This document shows, piece after piece, positions 1-9,882 of a DNA stretch of 64,000 nucleotides. Below the pieces are notes generated by a model that worked only from the letters and a program-made list of their open reading frames with translations, searched no databases and was not told where the DNA came from. Location: NCBI GenBank assembly GCA_036172665.1, contig CM069872.1:21989001-22053000 (forward strand), read 5' to 3'. The stretch is from Prosopocoilus inquinatus. Taxonomy: Eukaryota; Arthropoda; Insecta; Coleoptera; Lucanidae. Numbering within the stretch: position 1 is the first letter of the stretch; every line of letters starts with the position of its first letter. A program made the position numbers and the translations under genes.

Positions 1-77
1 AAATTTACATTTATGTTACATTTAATTACTCTCCCCATTCATCGGAACTACTTTTATCACTTAAAAAGTCTTCTGAA

Positions 78-1524
78 CTATGCGATAAAGGTAGTAGAGA
101 AAGAAAGAACCTCCGGCGTTATAATCTCTTTTCTCCTTTTGGGAATATGTCGTAAACTGTCTAGCAGTGGATCTGATGATATTAATAGTCTATGAAGGTC
201 TGCATTTGTGTCCACTCGTGAAGTTTTTCTTGTAAAAAGTTCCCTATATTTTCTGTTGTCTTTGTTCCTTGCTTCTTGTGCTTGTTCTGAAAATTGGCCA
301 ATCGGGAGGATACAAAAAGCAATAACAAGTTTACCGTGGTGAAGTATTTTATGTACACTACTTGGTGGATAATACCAGGAATAATTTTTTAAGTATAAAT
401 TCGTAGTATTACGTGCATACGTGTCAAAAGCGTCTGCATCTACAGAAAATCCACAGTTTAATATTTCTAAAATAATGTAGAAACGTTTTATTAATTCTGC
501 ATCAATGCCTGTTATTTCAGGAGATTTTTCGGCATTTCTAAAAAATTGGCGCGCTGTATTTCCGTCATTAGTAATACTTGCTACTTGCGAAGGAATATCC
601 ACCAAAAGACCTAATTCATTTTTAAATCTGTCTTGAATATATTTTTTTCTTTCATTGACAATATTTCTATTTTCAGTTCCTTTCACTTGCCAAACCTTTA
701 CAGGTAGCCGATATGCAATATGAAGTATACATTCCATGAACCTAATCCATGAATGCAATGGAGATAAACCAAACCTCAAAGCCTTTTCATTAATTTGTGT
801 TTTGTTTTCAAGAATGTTCATTCTATTCATCTCTTTTGGTGTGGCCCCGCACAAAAAGTAGGTTTGAGATGAAGAATACGAGAATAATGCCGAACAAACT
901 TTGCCATCGATCATACTTAGAATTAACAAGGGCTTCACACAGAAATTCTTTTAGCTAACAGTTACCCGAGTTGAAACAAAATCTTCTACTTGTTCAATTT
1001 TGCTCACTTCTGCGCAAATTAATTCTGGCGTTTCTTTGGCAAACATAAATTTAATCGGCCGACAGTACCTTGCAGAAGAAGCGGGATTTTGCCAGATAAT
1101 TTTCTTGGTTTCACTAACAACGTTACAATATAATTGAATAGGAACTAAAGAAATACTAAATAAATTTTCATCCGATTCTCCTTCACTCGTAAATTTTTGT
1201 TTATATCGGTTTTGTTGTGAGCCATCACATACCCACTTCACAATAAAGATATATACTTTGAAATACCTCCTCTTGAGCTTCACATAATCTTTGAACTGTA
1301 TGGTCAATTAATGATTGTAATGTAATTGTTGCAGAAGTCTCTGTTACGGCGATATCTAAAGGATAGCAGTCCTTTTTCGCTTGTTTAATCGCTTTGTAAC
1401 TTAGATACAAATTAGCGATAATTTGATTAGCTTGCTCTCTGATTATTTTGTACTGGTGCGTGGAAAGATTAGCATCAATAATCATGGCAAGTGCTTTGCT
1501 ACCTACCTGCTTAGGTATCTGCAA
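78..1524 (-). pseudogene. RAG1/Transib-like recombinase core, broken
   Basis: Three minus-strand reading blocks (1225-1524, 951-1307, 78-938) follow one another as parts of one protein. By eye they line up with the catalytic core of vertebrate RAG1: a CDG motif (Asp codon 1224-1226) like the first catalytic Asp, a LHSW...ERKKYIQDRF...NDGNTAR block like RAG1 LHCD...NGNFARK, paired histidines in HKILHH like the RAG1 zinc ligands, and SEQAQEARNK (Glu codon 273-275) at the third acidic residue. The second Asp position reads Lys in FAKET (1035-1037). Lesions seen: a frameshift near 1245-1260, and one in-frame TAA at 951-953 joining two blocks that are otherwise in the same frame. Closely similar proteins are, as I recall, common in arthropod and cnidarian genomes. 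The RAG1 relationship is my inference from motif order; the coding nature is clear. Confidence 0.6.
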
Positions 1525-2721
1525 GTGATCGCCGTGACAGACGTTTCGGCGTCGCTGGCCAGCCTAATTTTTTTGGCTATCGGGAACCGCGGGAAAATGA
1601 AAAAAACGCGACTCATCCAAAATATATAAATAAAAACACTTTTAGTTTATTTAAGACAAGCAAAATAGACCACACAAACAATACATTACATGAATGAAGG
1701 ATTAGCAACGTGCAAAAAATTCAAAACAAAAATTAACTTATGCAGTTAACAGCGGATACATTAAATGAACTCAAATTTTCGGACCGGAAAAATCACGCCG
1801 CACACAGTCCAAACAACTGTCTACAATTTCTTCTTAAACAATTAAGTTACAATTAAAACGTCGTGCCGCGCAAAGACGTACTCATTGGGCAACCAAATTA
1901 AATTAAATTACACTGCGTGTAATCTCGCTTCTCACGAGGAAAAATAATAAAAATTTTGTGCGACCTGAATAGCCGAAATCGTCCTCCACCAGTGGATCAC
2001 GCATCGTGCTTCCCGGCGGGGAGGGGAAGAGACCTGGGGCACGTCGTCGGTCAGGGCGGTCGAGAGTGTCCAAGCCTCGGGGAAACCGGTTGGCGTAAAA
2101 GGCGCCGAAGAAGGTGTCCCCGAAAATGCGGCAATAACAGCCGGAACAAAAAGGATCCACAGAAGTTACGTGAATCGATACGTAAATGTAAATGGAGATA
2201 CAAATGTAAACATAAACGTAAATATAAAGCCTGTTCACAAAGCTTCTTGGTGGAACAGACGTAGAAAATACGAACACATTCATAAACCTCGAACAGCGTA
2301 TTAATCCAACAGAATGCTGCAGTTGAACTCCCCAACACAAATTTTGGGCGAAAACACGCACTTAAACTCACAAATACTAAACGTGCTGTTACGTCGAGGG
2401 ATACAGGGGAAAATTAGTTCTGAAATCGCTCCGAACTAGCGGATGAAAAAGAGACGGGGTAAGAGAAGAGAAGAGGTGAAATGCGAACACCAACCGCTAC
2501 AGAATCTTACGTCAACAACAACCAATGGGTTTAAATACCTATATACAATTTCTGTACGGCCTCCGTGAGAACGAAGACGTTGAAGTCGAAATGTTTTGCC
2601 AGTTTGCACAACTCTAAAAAATGCTAAATAAAGAATCAATTCGACTGAAAACTAACTTACAAATCCTAGTTTTTCCTTATCCTAATTTTTACAGGAAAAT
2701 ATATAACACTGGGGAATCACT
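1524..2721. other. Intron or LTR-like insertion splitting the RAG1-like gene
   Basis: About 1.2 kb separates the N-terminal and core blocks. The ends are inverted copies of AGTGAT (1524-1529 and 2716-2721), as in some Gypsy solo LTRs, but I see no target-site duplication. Read on the minus strand the stretch also starts with a GT donor after TTTCAAA and ends in AG acceptors, one of which would keep the frame. The 1550-1620 end is weakly similar to 29940-30060 (shared GGGAAC-GCGGGAAAAT), which suggests a dispersed repeat. No coding capacity is recognised. Confidence 0.4.
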
Positions 2722-3395
2722 TTGAAAGCAAATCGGCGAAACGCAAAGAGTTCGCTGGGGCGGGTCTGCGAAAATATTCCACGGGAAACAATATACAGGG
2801 TGTTTCGGGGTCGGGCAGAAATTGAACGGTAACAGCTTGGTCTACAGTTATGTATTTTTTTTGCGTTTCGTAAGCTTCTCTAGCCTTCTTCACTGTGGTA
2901 CCTCGCTTAGGTGACGCTTGAGACAATTCCTTCACGATTGCAGTAGAGTCTTTCTTTCCCAGGTCACGCAATTTCATTTCAGCAACCACAGCTATTTCTT
3001 CTGAACTTGTTGAATGTACAAATTTCTTTAGTTTCCTCCGTTTAGTTTTTTCACAGCATTCACTAAACTCTTTTGAGGGTCTCCAAGGTGAAAAAGGGAT
3101 GGAACCCGTTGAAGCTGATGGTAAAGATTCAATAACAACTTCTGGAAAACTAACGGTTCCTTCAAGCCATTTTCCATTATTTTTAATGAAGCGAATACGG
3201 TTACGAGAACATTTTTGCCATCTCAACTCAATTTGCTGACATAGACTCCTCAAAATATCTTTGATTTGTTTGATGACGTTGTCAAACACCCTCATATTGA
3301 TTTGAAATGAAAGAAAAAACTGCGTCAAATCGGTCCGTTATAGTGTTCAAATACCAGATATCAAATAATTTACTTCTAGAAATGGGAGTAGCCAT
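2717..3395 (-). pseudogene. N-terminal block of the RAG1-like gene
   Basis: The minus-strand frame 3328-2717 encodes a basic, Cys/Trp-containing segment with RWQKCSRNR, NNGKWLEG, RPSKEFSECCEKTKRRKLKK and LRDLGKKD motifs. As I recall, these occur ahead of the RAG1-like core in the same arthropod protein family. A better N-terminus, starting MATPISRSKLFD, can be read from an ATG at 3395 in another frame, so a frameshift near 3300 is likely. The block ends at 2717 at the junction with the 1.2-kb interruption. Function is unknown; a DNA-binding role is only a guess from charge and position. Confidence 0.45.
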
Positions 3396-3739
3396 TTTAA
3401 AAACAACACACAAAAGCTAAAAAAATTGTAACAAATTTGAAATAAAATACTTTACATAACTCACCTTAAAAGAGTTGGAGAGTCACTAAAATAAAGAAAA
3501 TCACAAAAACAATTCAGAAACACACGTTGGTAATGGACTAATTATCACTAAAAACTGAAGCGCGTTTAAATGCTAGAAACCGTATACCTGGAACCTGAGA
3601 TTAGAATATTATATTTGTTTGTGTAAATGCAGTTTAAACTGAAACAGAGGGGGTATTTTGGGTCATACAGATATTTTCTTTAAATAAATAGTATTTAAGA
3701 ATGTCCTTGAAACTTTTCATTTTCGGGATTAAATCCCTC
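3396..3739. other. No gene seen; upstream flank
   Basis: AT-rich sequence upstream of the minus-strand RAG1-like start and before the Gypsy RT fragment. I see no supported promoter, repeat or RNA. Confidence 0.4.
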
Positions 3740-4019
3740 TAGATTAGCGAAATCGCACACTGTGCGACGTGGGGGGAGCGAGTCCAGTTACAAGTAGGCC
3801 ATATCGCGTTTTACACCGGGAACGAGAAATTATTAGTCAGCAAGTAAAAGAAGTGCTAACTCATAAAATTATAAGACCAAGCCAATCACACTGGGCTTCT
3901 CCGGTAGTACTAGTTAAAAAACCTAATAACACTTACCGACTTTGTGTAGATTACCGAAAAGTGAATAGCGTAACACGTCAAAAAAATCTCTATCCGTTAC
4001 CTTTAATTGAAGATTTGTG
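3740..4019 (+). pseudogene. Ty3/Gypsy reverse transcriptase N-terminal fragment
   Basis: The frame encodes the start of a Gypsy RT domain: SRPYRV, then [25 protein letters not shown] and [11 protein letters not shown], followed by YPLP. These are the first conserved blocks of Ty3/Gypsy RT (template grip and fingers). The frame ends at a TGA at 4018-4020, where the catalytic YxDD palm should follow, and unrelated sequence begins. No protease, RNase H or LTR is attached, so it is an isolated relic. Confidence 0.85.
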
Positions 4020-4125
4020 AATACATAAGTTAACATGCCGTCATGTAGGGTTTGTCTATAGATCAAATTTTTCAGAAACAGCCTTTAGAATTGTAATCAA
4101 TTTATCTCTTACATAAAATTATCCA

Positions 4126-4459
4126 CAGATAAAATAGCGACATCTTACTATCGCTTTTTGACCTGACATTGCAGTAGGATAGACAAATTGAAGCGGGATT
4201 TGCTCCTAATAAGTCCCCCATGCAAGGCGGCCATGCTTGCTGTCAAAGCATAATGAAAAGCGATAGTAAGATGTCGCTATTTTATCTGTTCATCATTCTT
4301 ACATCGCAATTGCGAATAAATTGGGCAAGTCGTTTTTGGTCTGCAGTGGGAATGTCGAGCTACGTCTCTGCTGAGGAAGCCCCAAGCAGGGCTGAAACAG
4401 CTGTCCAAAGGCTGCTCGAGGTTTTCACTGCAATCAAAAACGATTTGCACAAAATTTTT
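4126..4459 (+). mobile_element. Hammerhead-ribozyme retroposon (retrozyme-like), copy A
   Basis: A 334-bp insertion bounded by a perfect 13-bp direct repeat, ATAAAATTATCCA (4113-4125 and 4460-4472). The left ~130 bp is an inverted partial copy of the 313-bp unit found in tandem at 56925-57975; it is followed by a sense partial copy running through the ribozyme to an AAAATTTTT end. The inverted-plus-sense layout with a long TSD suits retroposition of RNA rather than DNA transposition. The open frame through it is not conserved across unit junctions and is unlikely to be coding. Confidence 0.75.
4355..4419 (+). ncRNA. Type I hammerhead ribozyme (copy A)
   Basis: Stem I outer helix TCGAGC (4355-4360)/GCTCGA (4414-4419) and an inner helix; core CTGAGGA (4371-4377, fits CUGANGA); stem II AGCCCC...GGGCT; GAAA (4394-4397); palindromic stem III ACAGCTGT (4397-4404); C17 at 4405. 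Predicted cleavage is after 4405. The inner stem I has one C-A mismatch relative to the array units, so activity may be reduced. All core positions are present. Confidence 0.8.
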
Positions 4460-4472
4460 ATAAAATTATCCA

Positions 4473-4826
4473 TTCAGAAACCGGGTATGAGTCTACTCCT
4501 TTGTGTTTCAGTTAGTTCAAACGTATTATAGTTCTTAAGTGCCTTATCCGCGATCACATAAAATAAAATATCTGTTTTTCTATCTTCTATTTTGTGTCCA
4601 GAGCAGTATCTTTTAAATAGAATGCCTTCAAATGAACTTTGATGTGGATGATTTCATTCCATCTATATCTGAACTGTCACTTATTTCGGCTAAACAAATC
4701 TGGTGGTTCTATATCTTGATTATACTGGTCAATAAAATTTACACTTTATTTGTAACTTTTGTAAAATTAAGTTTTTCCTCTTGGCTCAATATTTGCAACG
4801 AAGAGCATTAGTCTTGTAACTGAGTT
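4473..4826. other. No gene seen between retroposon and Pao relic
   Basis: AT-rich sequence with stops in all frames. It contains no recognisable upstream part of the Pao polyprotein, which therefore begins abruptly near 4827. Confidence 0.4.
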
Positions 4827-5515
4827 ATGACACTTTGATGGTCGGTCCAAAATTACAGCAGGACTTGTTCGAAATCGTTTCCCGATTCAGGACATACAGG
4901 ATTGTTTTGACTGCTGACATTGCAAAAATGTACCGCCAAGTGCTACTAAATCCAGATGAAACCAACCTTCAGCGGATATTATGGCGAGAGAATTCCACAG
5001 ATGAAATCGATACTTACGAGTTGACCACTGTAACATATGCTACTGCCTCGGCCTCCTACCTGGCAATAAAATCATTATGTCGATTGGCCATCGAGGAGCA
5101 AGATAAATATCCAATAGGAGCAAATGTCATCTTAAGAGACTTCTACGTTGATGACCTGCTGACAGGAGCCGACTCTCTGAAGGAAACCATAACTATCAAG
5201 AAGGAAGTTGTCTTCATTCTTACCAAGGGAGGTTTCGAACTGAGGAAATGGTCGTCTAATCAGAAGTCCGTATTAGGAGAAGCTTCCGATTATTCTCACA
5301 ACCCCTTTGATGTTGTTAAATTGGATAAATATGAAGGTATCAGTACTTTGGGTCTACAATGGATTCCTGATAGCGATATTCTTCAATACCGTATTCAATT
5401 GCGTAAGTCAACCAAGAGAATCACCAAAAGATCAGTGCTCTCCGCCATATCCCAAATCTTTGATTCACTAGGACTCGTTGCACCTGTGATCATAACGACC
5501 AAAATATTTATGTAA
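4827..5515 (+). pseudogene. BEL/Pao reverse transcriptase, 5'-truncated
   Basis: The frame begins LMVGPKLQQDLFEIV, the typical BEL/Pao RT block, continues with ADIAKMYRQVL and the catalytic FYVDDLLTGA palm, and runs to SQIFDSLGLVAPV, the conserved link into the Pao peptidase A17/RNase H region. Everything upstream (gag, protease, RT fingers) is missing. A TAA stops the frame at TKIFM, where an intact element would read on, so this is a relic. The remaining pol modules lie downstream on the same strand, with two later insertions. Confidence 0.92.
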
Positions 5516-6357
5516 ACCTTGTGGGAGCTGAAGTTAAACTGGGAAGAGTCCCTTCCTATCGAACAAGACACGTTTTGGCTCCAGTATGAAAGTAATCTTC
5601 AAGATTTAAATAAAATTTAAATTCCTCGATGTGTGATTGGCGCTGGAAAGACAGAAATGATCGAACTTCATGGTTTCTGTGATGCCAGTGAAAAGGCGTA
5701 CGGAGCTTGCATCTATATACGCGTAATAGACAAAAAATGGCAAGATAACATGTAACCTGTTATGTTCCAAATCACGAGTAGCTCCTCTAAAGATCATATC
5801 TTTACCCAGATTAGAATTATGTGGAGCCCTTCTTCGGGCCCAACTCACAAACAAATTGAAAGACTCTTTAAACCTCTCTTTCAATAGAATCTTTTATTGG
5901 ACTGACTCTAGTGTGGTATTAGCGTGGCTTAAGCAACCTTCCAAGACTTGGAAGACATTTGTCGCAAATCGAGTTAGGGAAATTCAAGATTTGTCAAATG
6001 CTGTTGACTGGTATCATGTGGGTACTAGTGACAATCCAGCTGATATGTTATCACGTGGTAGTAGTCCTACATCATTGCAAGAATCTGCGTTATGGTGGGC
6101 GGGACCTCAATGGTTGCAAACAGATAATTCAAAATGGCTAAATAAATTGGAAAATTCTACTGAAGACAAAGAAGTATTAGAAAAAAGGGGTGTCCATATC
6201 ACTACTACTACTACAAGTACAACTATCATCATCGATTGGTTCGCTAAGTATTCAGATTTGTCACGCATGATTAGGGTCATTGCCTACTGCCAAATATTTC
6301 GAAATAATTTACTCGTCCGACGATCTGGTGACGAAACAAGGAAAGAAATCGGATCTC
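5516..6357 (+). pseudogene. BEL/Pao RNase H region
   Basis: Continuation of Pao pol with several stops between 5516 and 5880: ELHGFCDASEKAYGACIY is the RNase H first Asp block. From 5856 an open frame gives FYWTDSSVVLAWLKQPS, the RNase H Asp block, then NRVREIQDL, WYHVGTSDNPADMLSRG and LWWAGPQWL, all characteristic of BEL/Pao. The frame then enters the MITE inserted at 6361. Premature stops make it non-functional. Confidence 0.9.
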
Positions 6358-6360
6358 TAA

Positions 6361-7239
6361 AGGTGCGTTTACATTTGAGCACGAACGAGCTGAGCATACG
6401 CGCACGGCATTCGTTCGCGCTCACCAGCATTTATTTTCTGGCGCATGGGCTGATCCAGTTGTTCGCGCACACAACGGACGACAAAATAGCAGCGGCTGTA
6501 TAATTGTGATTCATATTTTAATAAAAAAAAAGAAATTCGAACCAGACATCGACATTCGTGGCAAACGCCTAATTTTTATAAGAGATAAAATAAATTACTC
6601 TACTTATTATTTAGTGTCAGAGAGTTGTCATAAGTAATTCAAAAATTTTACTACAATGACTAAAATCGCCCCAAGAAACATTTTATCTTTTTTTGTGCTT
6701 CCGCACTGTCTAAATTTTCAATACTTAATTTGTTCACAAGCTCCTGGTAGGTCATTTTTTTAAAATAATATTTTGCGTGCTTCACATTCCATAAAATAGG
6801 CAGTTTTTCATAATCTTGCAAAACAACGAAGCTGTTTCATTGGTCCATTCCATGGCTAACTGAAAATTCAGAAACCTTTTCTGCGAGGACTGTGTCACGT
6901 GGCTTTCAATATGCGACTTTTTTCTCGTTCAAACTACGCATTCATGCGTGAAGCAATTAATTCCTTTGAGCACGTACCCGAGACCGACATCAAGCGGCTC
7001 GCTCTGCCAGCCATTCGCGCATGATGTGCGTGCGCGCATAGCCGTTTACACTTGAGCATTCGCGGTGGATCAGTGCGTGCGTGCTCGTCTAAATGCACCA
7101 AAGGGAATCATATTTACGGCTATTCGAGCTCGCGGCTGATCGCGCACAGGAAAACACAACGTGAGCGTGCGCGCATAGCCGTTTACACTTGAGCGTTCGC
7201 GGAGGATCAGTGCGTGCGTGCTCAAATCTAAACGCACCT
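6361..7239. mobile_element. Harbinger-type MITE inserted in Pao pol
   Basis: An 879-bp element with terminal inverted repeats AGGTGCGTTTA (left) and TAAACGCACCT (right), flanked by TAA target-site duplications (6358-6360, 7240-7242). Removing it with one TSD restores the Pao reading frame (GSL-TCENL). The ends resemble those of the autonomous Harbinger at 16355-21270 (GGGTGCGTTTC). The interior has no transposase. The right end is internally duplicated: near 7026-7098 and 7162-7235 two ~74-bp copies with TAGCCGTTTACACTTGAGC lie in tandem. Confidence 0.88.
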
Positions 7240-7242
7240 TAA

Positions 7243-7903
7243 CATGCGAAAACTTAAACGTAGCTACCAAAACCATAATAAAAATAGTTCAAACTCAAGT
7301 CTTTTCTGAAGATTTGCATAATCTTAAGAAGTACGGTCATGTAAATCAGAAAAGTAAATTGCCTCAGTTAAATCCTTTTATTGATGAAGAAGGTAAGAGT
7401 GGTAGGACGCTTACTATACTCGAATTTACCTTACTACACAAAACATCCAATACTCCTCCCATCGAAACATGCATTTACGGAGATGGTAATAAAACGAGAG
7501 CATATCAAACAATTGCACGCTGGAGTGCAAACGACACTCGCAATTATTAGAAATAAATATTGGATTTTGTCAAGCCGTAATTCCGTTAAGGCTGTAATCC
7601 GAAAATGTATGGTGTGCTTCAAGGCCAAGCCTCCTGTTACCCTGCTGCCAATGGGCGATTTGCCTGTCCATCGAGTTTCGCCCGCTCGTCCATTCGAGAA
7701 TGTGGCCATCGACTATTTTGGTCCCCTGCAGTTAAAAGAAGGTAGACGAAAAAACAGTCCCAAGGTCAAGGCTTACGGCGCAATCTTCGTCTGTTTTGCC
7801 ACCAAGGCCGTGCATTTGGAATTAGTGGGTAATTTATCAACGGAATGTTTTCTTTCTGCCCTAAAACGTTTCATTTCGCGCCGTGGAAAACCAACAACCA
7901 TAT
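7243..7903 (+). pseudogene. BEL/Pao integrase, N-terminal and first catalytic part
   Basis: After the MITE the Pao polyprotein resumes. A frameshift near 7380-7440 changes frame, then REHIKQLHAGVQTTLAIIRNKYW and KCMVCFKAKP give the integrase HHCC zinc domain, and NVAIDYFGPL gives the first catalytic Asp. VCFATKAVHLELVGNLST follows. The frame breaks at RRGKPTTI, where a 952-bp insert begins, just before the expected second Asp block. Confidence 0.9.
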
Positions 7904-8855
7904 TGTTTAGGATCATACATTTATAAAATATTTAGTTTAATCACCATAAAATATTTACGCATTTTTCACATCGTCGGACAGTCCTTCCGAGTAAATCTCG
8001 TTTGGAATTTTTGGCTTTACCTTTCTGCGTATCACTTAAGATTAATCTAACACATAAAAATCTATTATTTTTTATCCGAATACTCTGAACATCAAATCAC
8101 TTAAGTGCAACAACTTAAGTTCCAGATTTTCTACGAACAAATATGACCTATCTGGTGTCTGATTCCTCGTAGTTTAAATCTTATCCATTTTTTGGCTTAT
8201 ACCCTTGTTAGAACGCAGGTTGCTTATTAATCTCATACCTCTTAATTTCTCCGTATTAGATAATACACGTACGACACGCATAAAACGTCCCACACCTGCA
8301 TCGAAGGATTAGAGTACCATGTTTTTACCTTCGCGGAAGACACTCGCTCATTTAGTTTCACGAGCATTCAAGTGCATTATCAAATCCATTAAGCTTCCTT
8401 CGACCACCTTGTGAACTTCTTCGAATTATTCACGGTTAGAAATCACCCATGTTCCTGATTTTATTAATTTCCGTGAATCACTTTAGTTGTTCTTTATGTT
8501 CCCCTTTCTTTGTAGAGTATATATTCTGTAACACACACAACACATCATCATTTCTTGATCATTGTTGATCATCGCATCATTTCGCAACGTTTGATCATAA
8601 GTAGATCGTACACACACAAAGTTATGTAACGCAACATATAACGTTACATAACACAATCTTTATAACATATCAAGTCGCGTTCGGTTATTTTACATTACTT
8701 TAGTTTTACTTTGCTTGGTATATATTACTGTCGTAGGAGATCTAGTGCAGTGTTAATTTGCCTTTTATTTGTGTAATAAATAGTAATTTTAAGACTGCGT
8801 GATTTTCATTAAAACTGTCACCAAATAATTAAAAGTAAACCTATACGGCCTTACA
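7904..8855. repeat. LTR-like insert (solo LTR candidate)
   Basis: A 952-bp non-coding segment interrupts the Pao integrase. Its ends are TGTTTAGG and CCTTACA, an imperfect TG...CA inverted pair as in LTRs. I cannot find a 4-6 bp TSD, and the flanking integrase residues partly repeat on the two sides (RRGKPTTI versus EGRHRHI). A recombination between two Pao fragments around an LTR is an alternative to simple insertion. Confidence 0.4.
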
Positions 8856-8863
8856 ACCCGTGG

Positions 8864-9614
8864 GTGGTGAAACAGTGCCGACATCTCCAAGCAAGAGAAG
8901 GTCGTCACCGACACATATATTCGGATAATGGAACCCAATTCGTTGGTGTCAAGAGGGAATTAAATGAACTGTCAAGACTGGTTAATTCTCAAGATTCCCA
9001 GGTCAAAATTCAGAATGTTGTGTCCCAAGAAAACATTAACTGGAACTTCAGTCCCCCAAGAGCTCCACATTTGGGAGGCCTTTGGGAGGCAGCGGTTAAA
9101 TCTACGAAACATCATTTGTTTGCGCGTTTTGGGTACTACTTCTTTAAATTACGAGGAAATGCACACTTTACTGGTGCAAATAGAAGCCAAATTAAATTCC
9201 CGTCCTTTGACCGCAATTTCAAATGACCCTAATGATTTAACCTTCCTTACACCATCCCATTTCTTGATTGGAGACTCTGTTAAGGCCATACCTGAGCCAA
9301 AACTTTGTGATGTAAAATCTAACACCTTGTCTCGTTGGCAATACATCCAACAGGTTCGAGAACATTTCTGATCCAAGGAATATATCCACCAGCTACAAAC
9401 TAGACATTGATGGAATGTTCCTACTGGTCGTCAATTGGGGCCTGGTGATTTGGTCCTGATTCGAGAAGACAACGTTCCACCCCTACAGTGGCCTATCGGT
9501 AAAATTCTATAAGTCTTCCCAGGAGAAGATGGAATTGTACGCGTGGCTTTTGTGAAGACCGCAAGAGGAGTTTTCCGACGAGCAACGGTCAAATTGTGTC
9601 GCCTTCCCTTAAAC
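8864..9614 (+). pseudogene. BEL/Pao integrase, C-terminal part
   Basis: RHIYSDNGTQFVG supplies the second catalytic Asp and GGLWEAAVKS the catalytic Glu of the Pao integrase. In a shifted frame LNSRPLTAISNDPNDLTFLTPSHFLIGD follows, then, through stops, WNVPTGRQLGPGDLVLIRED and VRVAFVKTARGVFRRATVKLCRLP, the C-terminal integrase (DUF5641-like) domain. At least two frameshifts and several stops are visible, so it is dead. It ends ~70 bp before the polypurine tract. Confidence 0.9.
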
Positions 9615-9668
9615 TAACTCTTGATATTAGTGAGTGAAGTGACGTGATAATTGAAAGCCTATGCTTTC

Positions 9669-9882
9669 AAGGTGGGCGGAATGTTAAGACTTCTATTTTT
9701 TTTTTTATTTTATAATAGTAGAACTTTAAAAATAAAAAATAATAAAAAAGTTATTAAAATTTATAGTATTTAACGCATTTTAAGAACAGCCATAAAGCCA
9801 CAACTTTCAGTTTCAAAAAATAGCTTAACTACAACAATTTGAAAACATAACCCGGTCAAAATGACTGGTCTGGCGGTTCTAG
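9669..9882 (+). repeat. Pao polypurine tract and start of 3' LTR, AT-rich
   Basis: AAGGTGGGCGGA (9669-9680) directly precedes TGTTAAGAC, which fits a BEL/Pao polypurine tract followed by the LTR start at 9682. The LTR appears truncated. The following ~190 bp is A/T-rich with homopolymer runs, up to the pogo relic. Confidence 0.55.

Noticed and set aside
1956..2371. Overlapping ~100-150 aa frames on both strands
   Set aside because: Arginine- or tyrosine-rich low-complexity products without domain similarity, inside the non-coding interruption.
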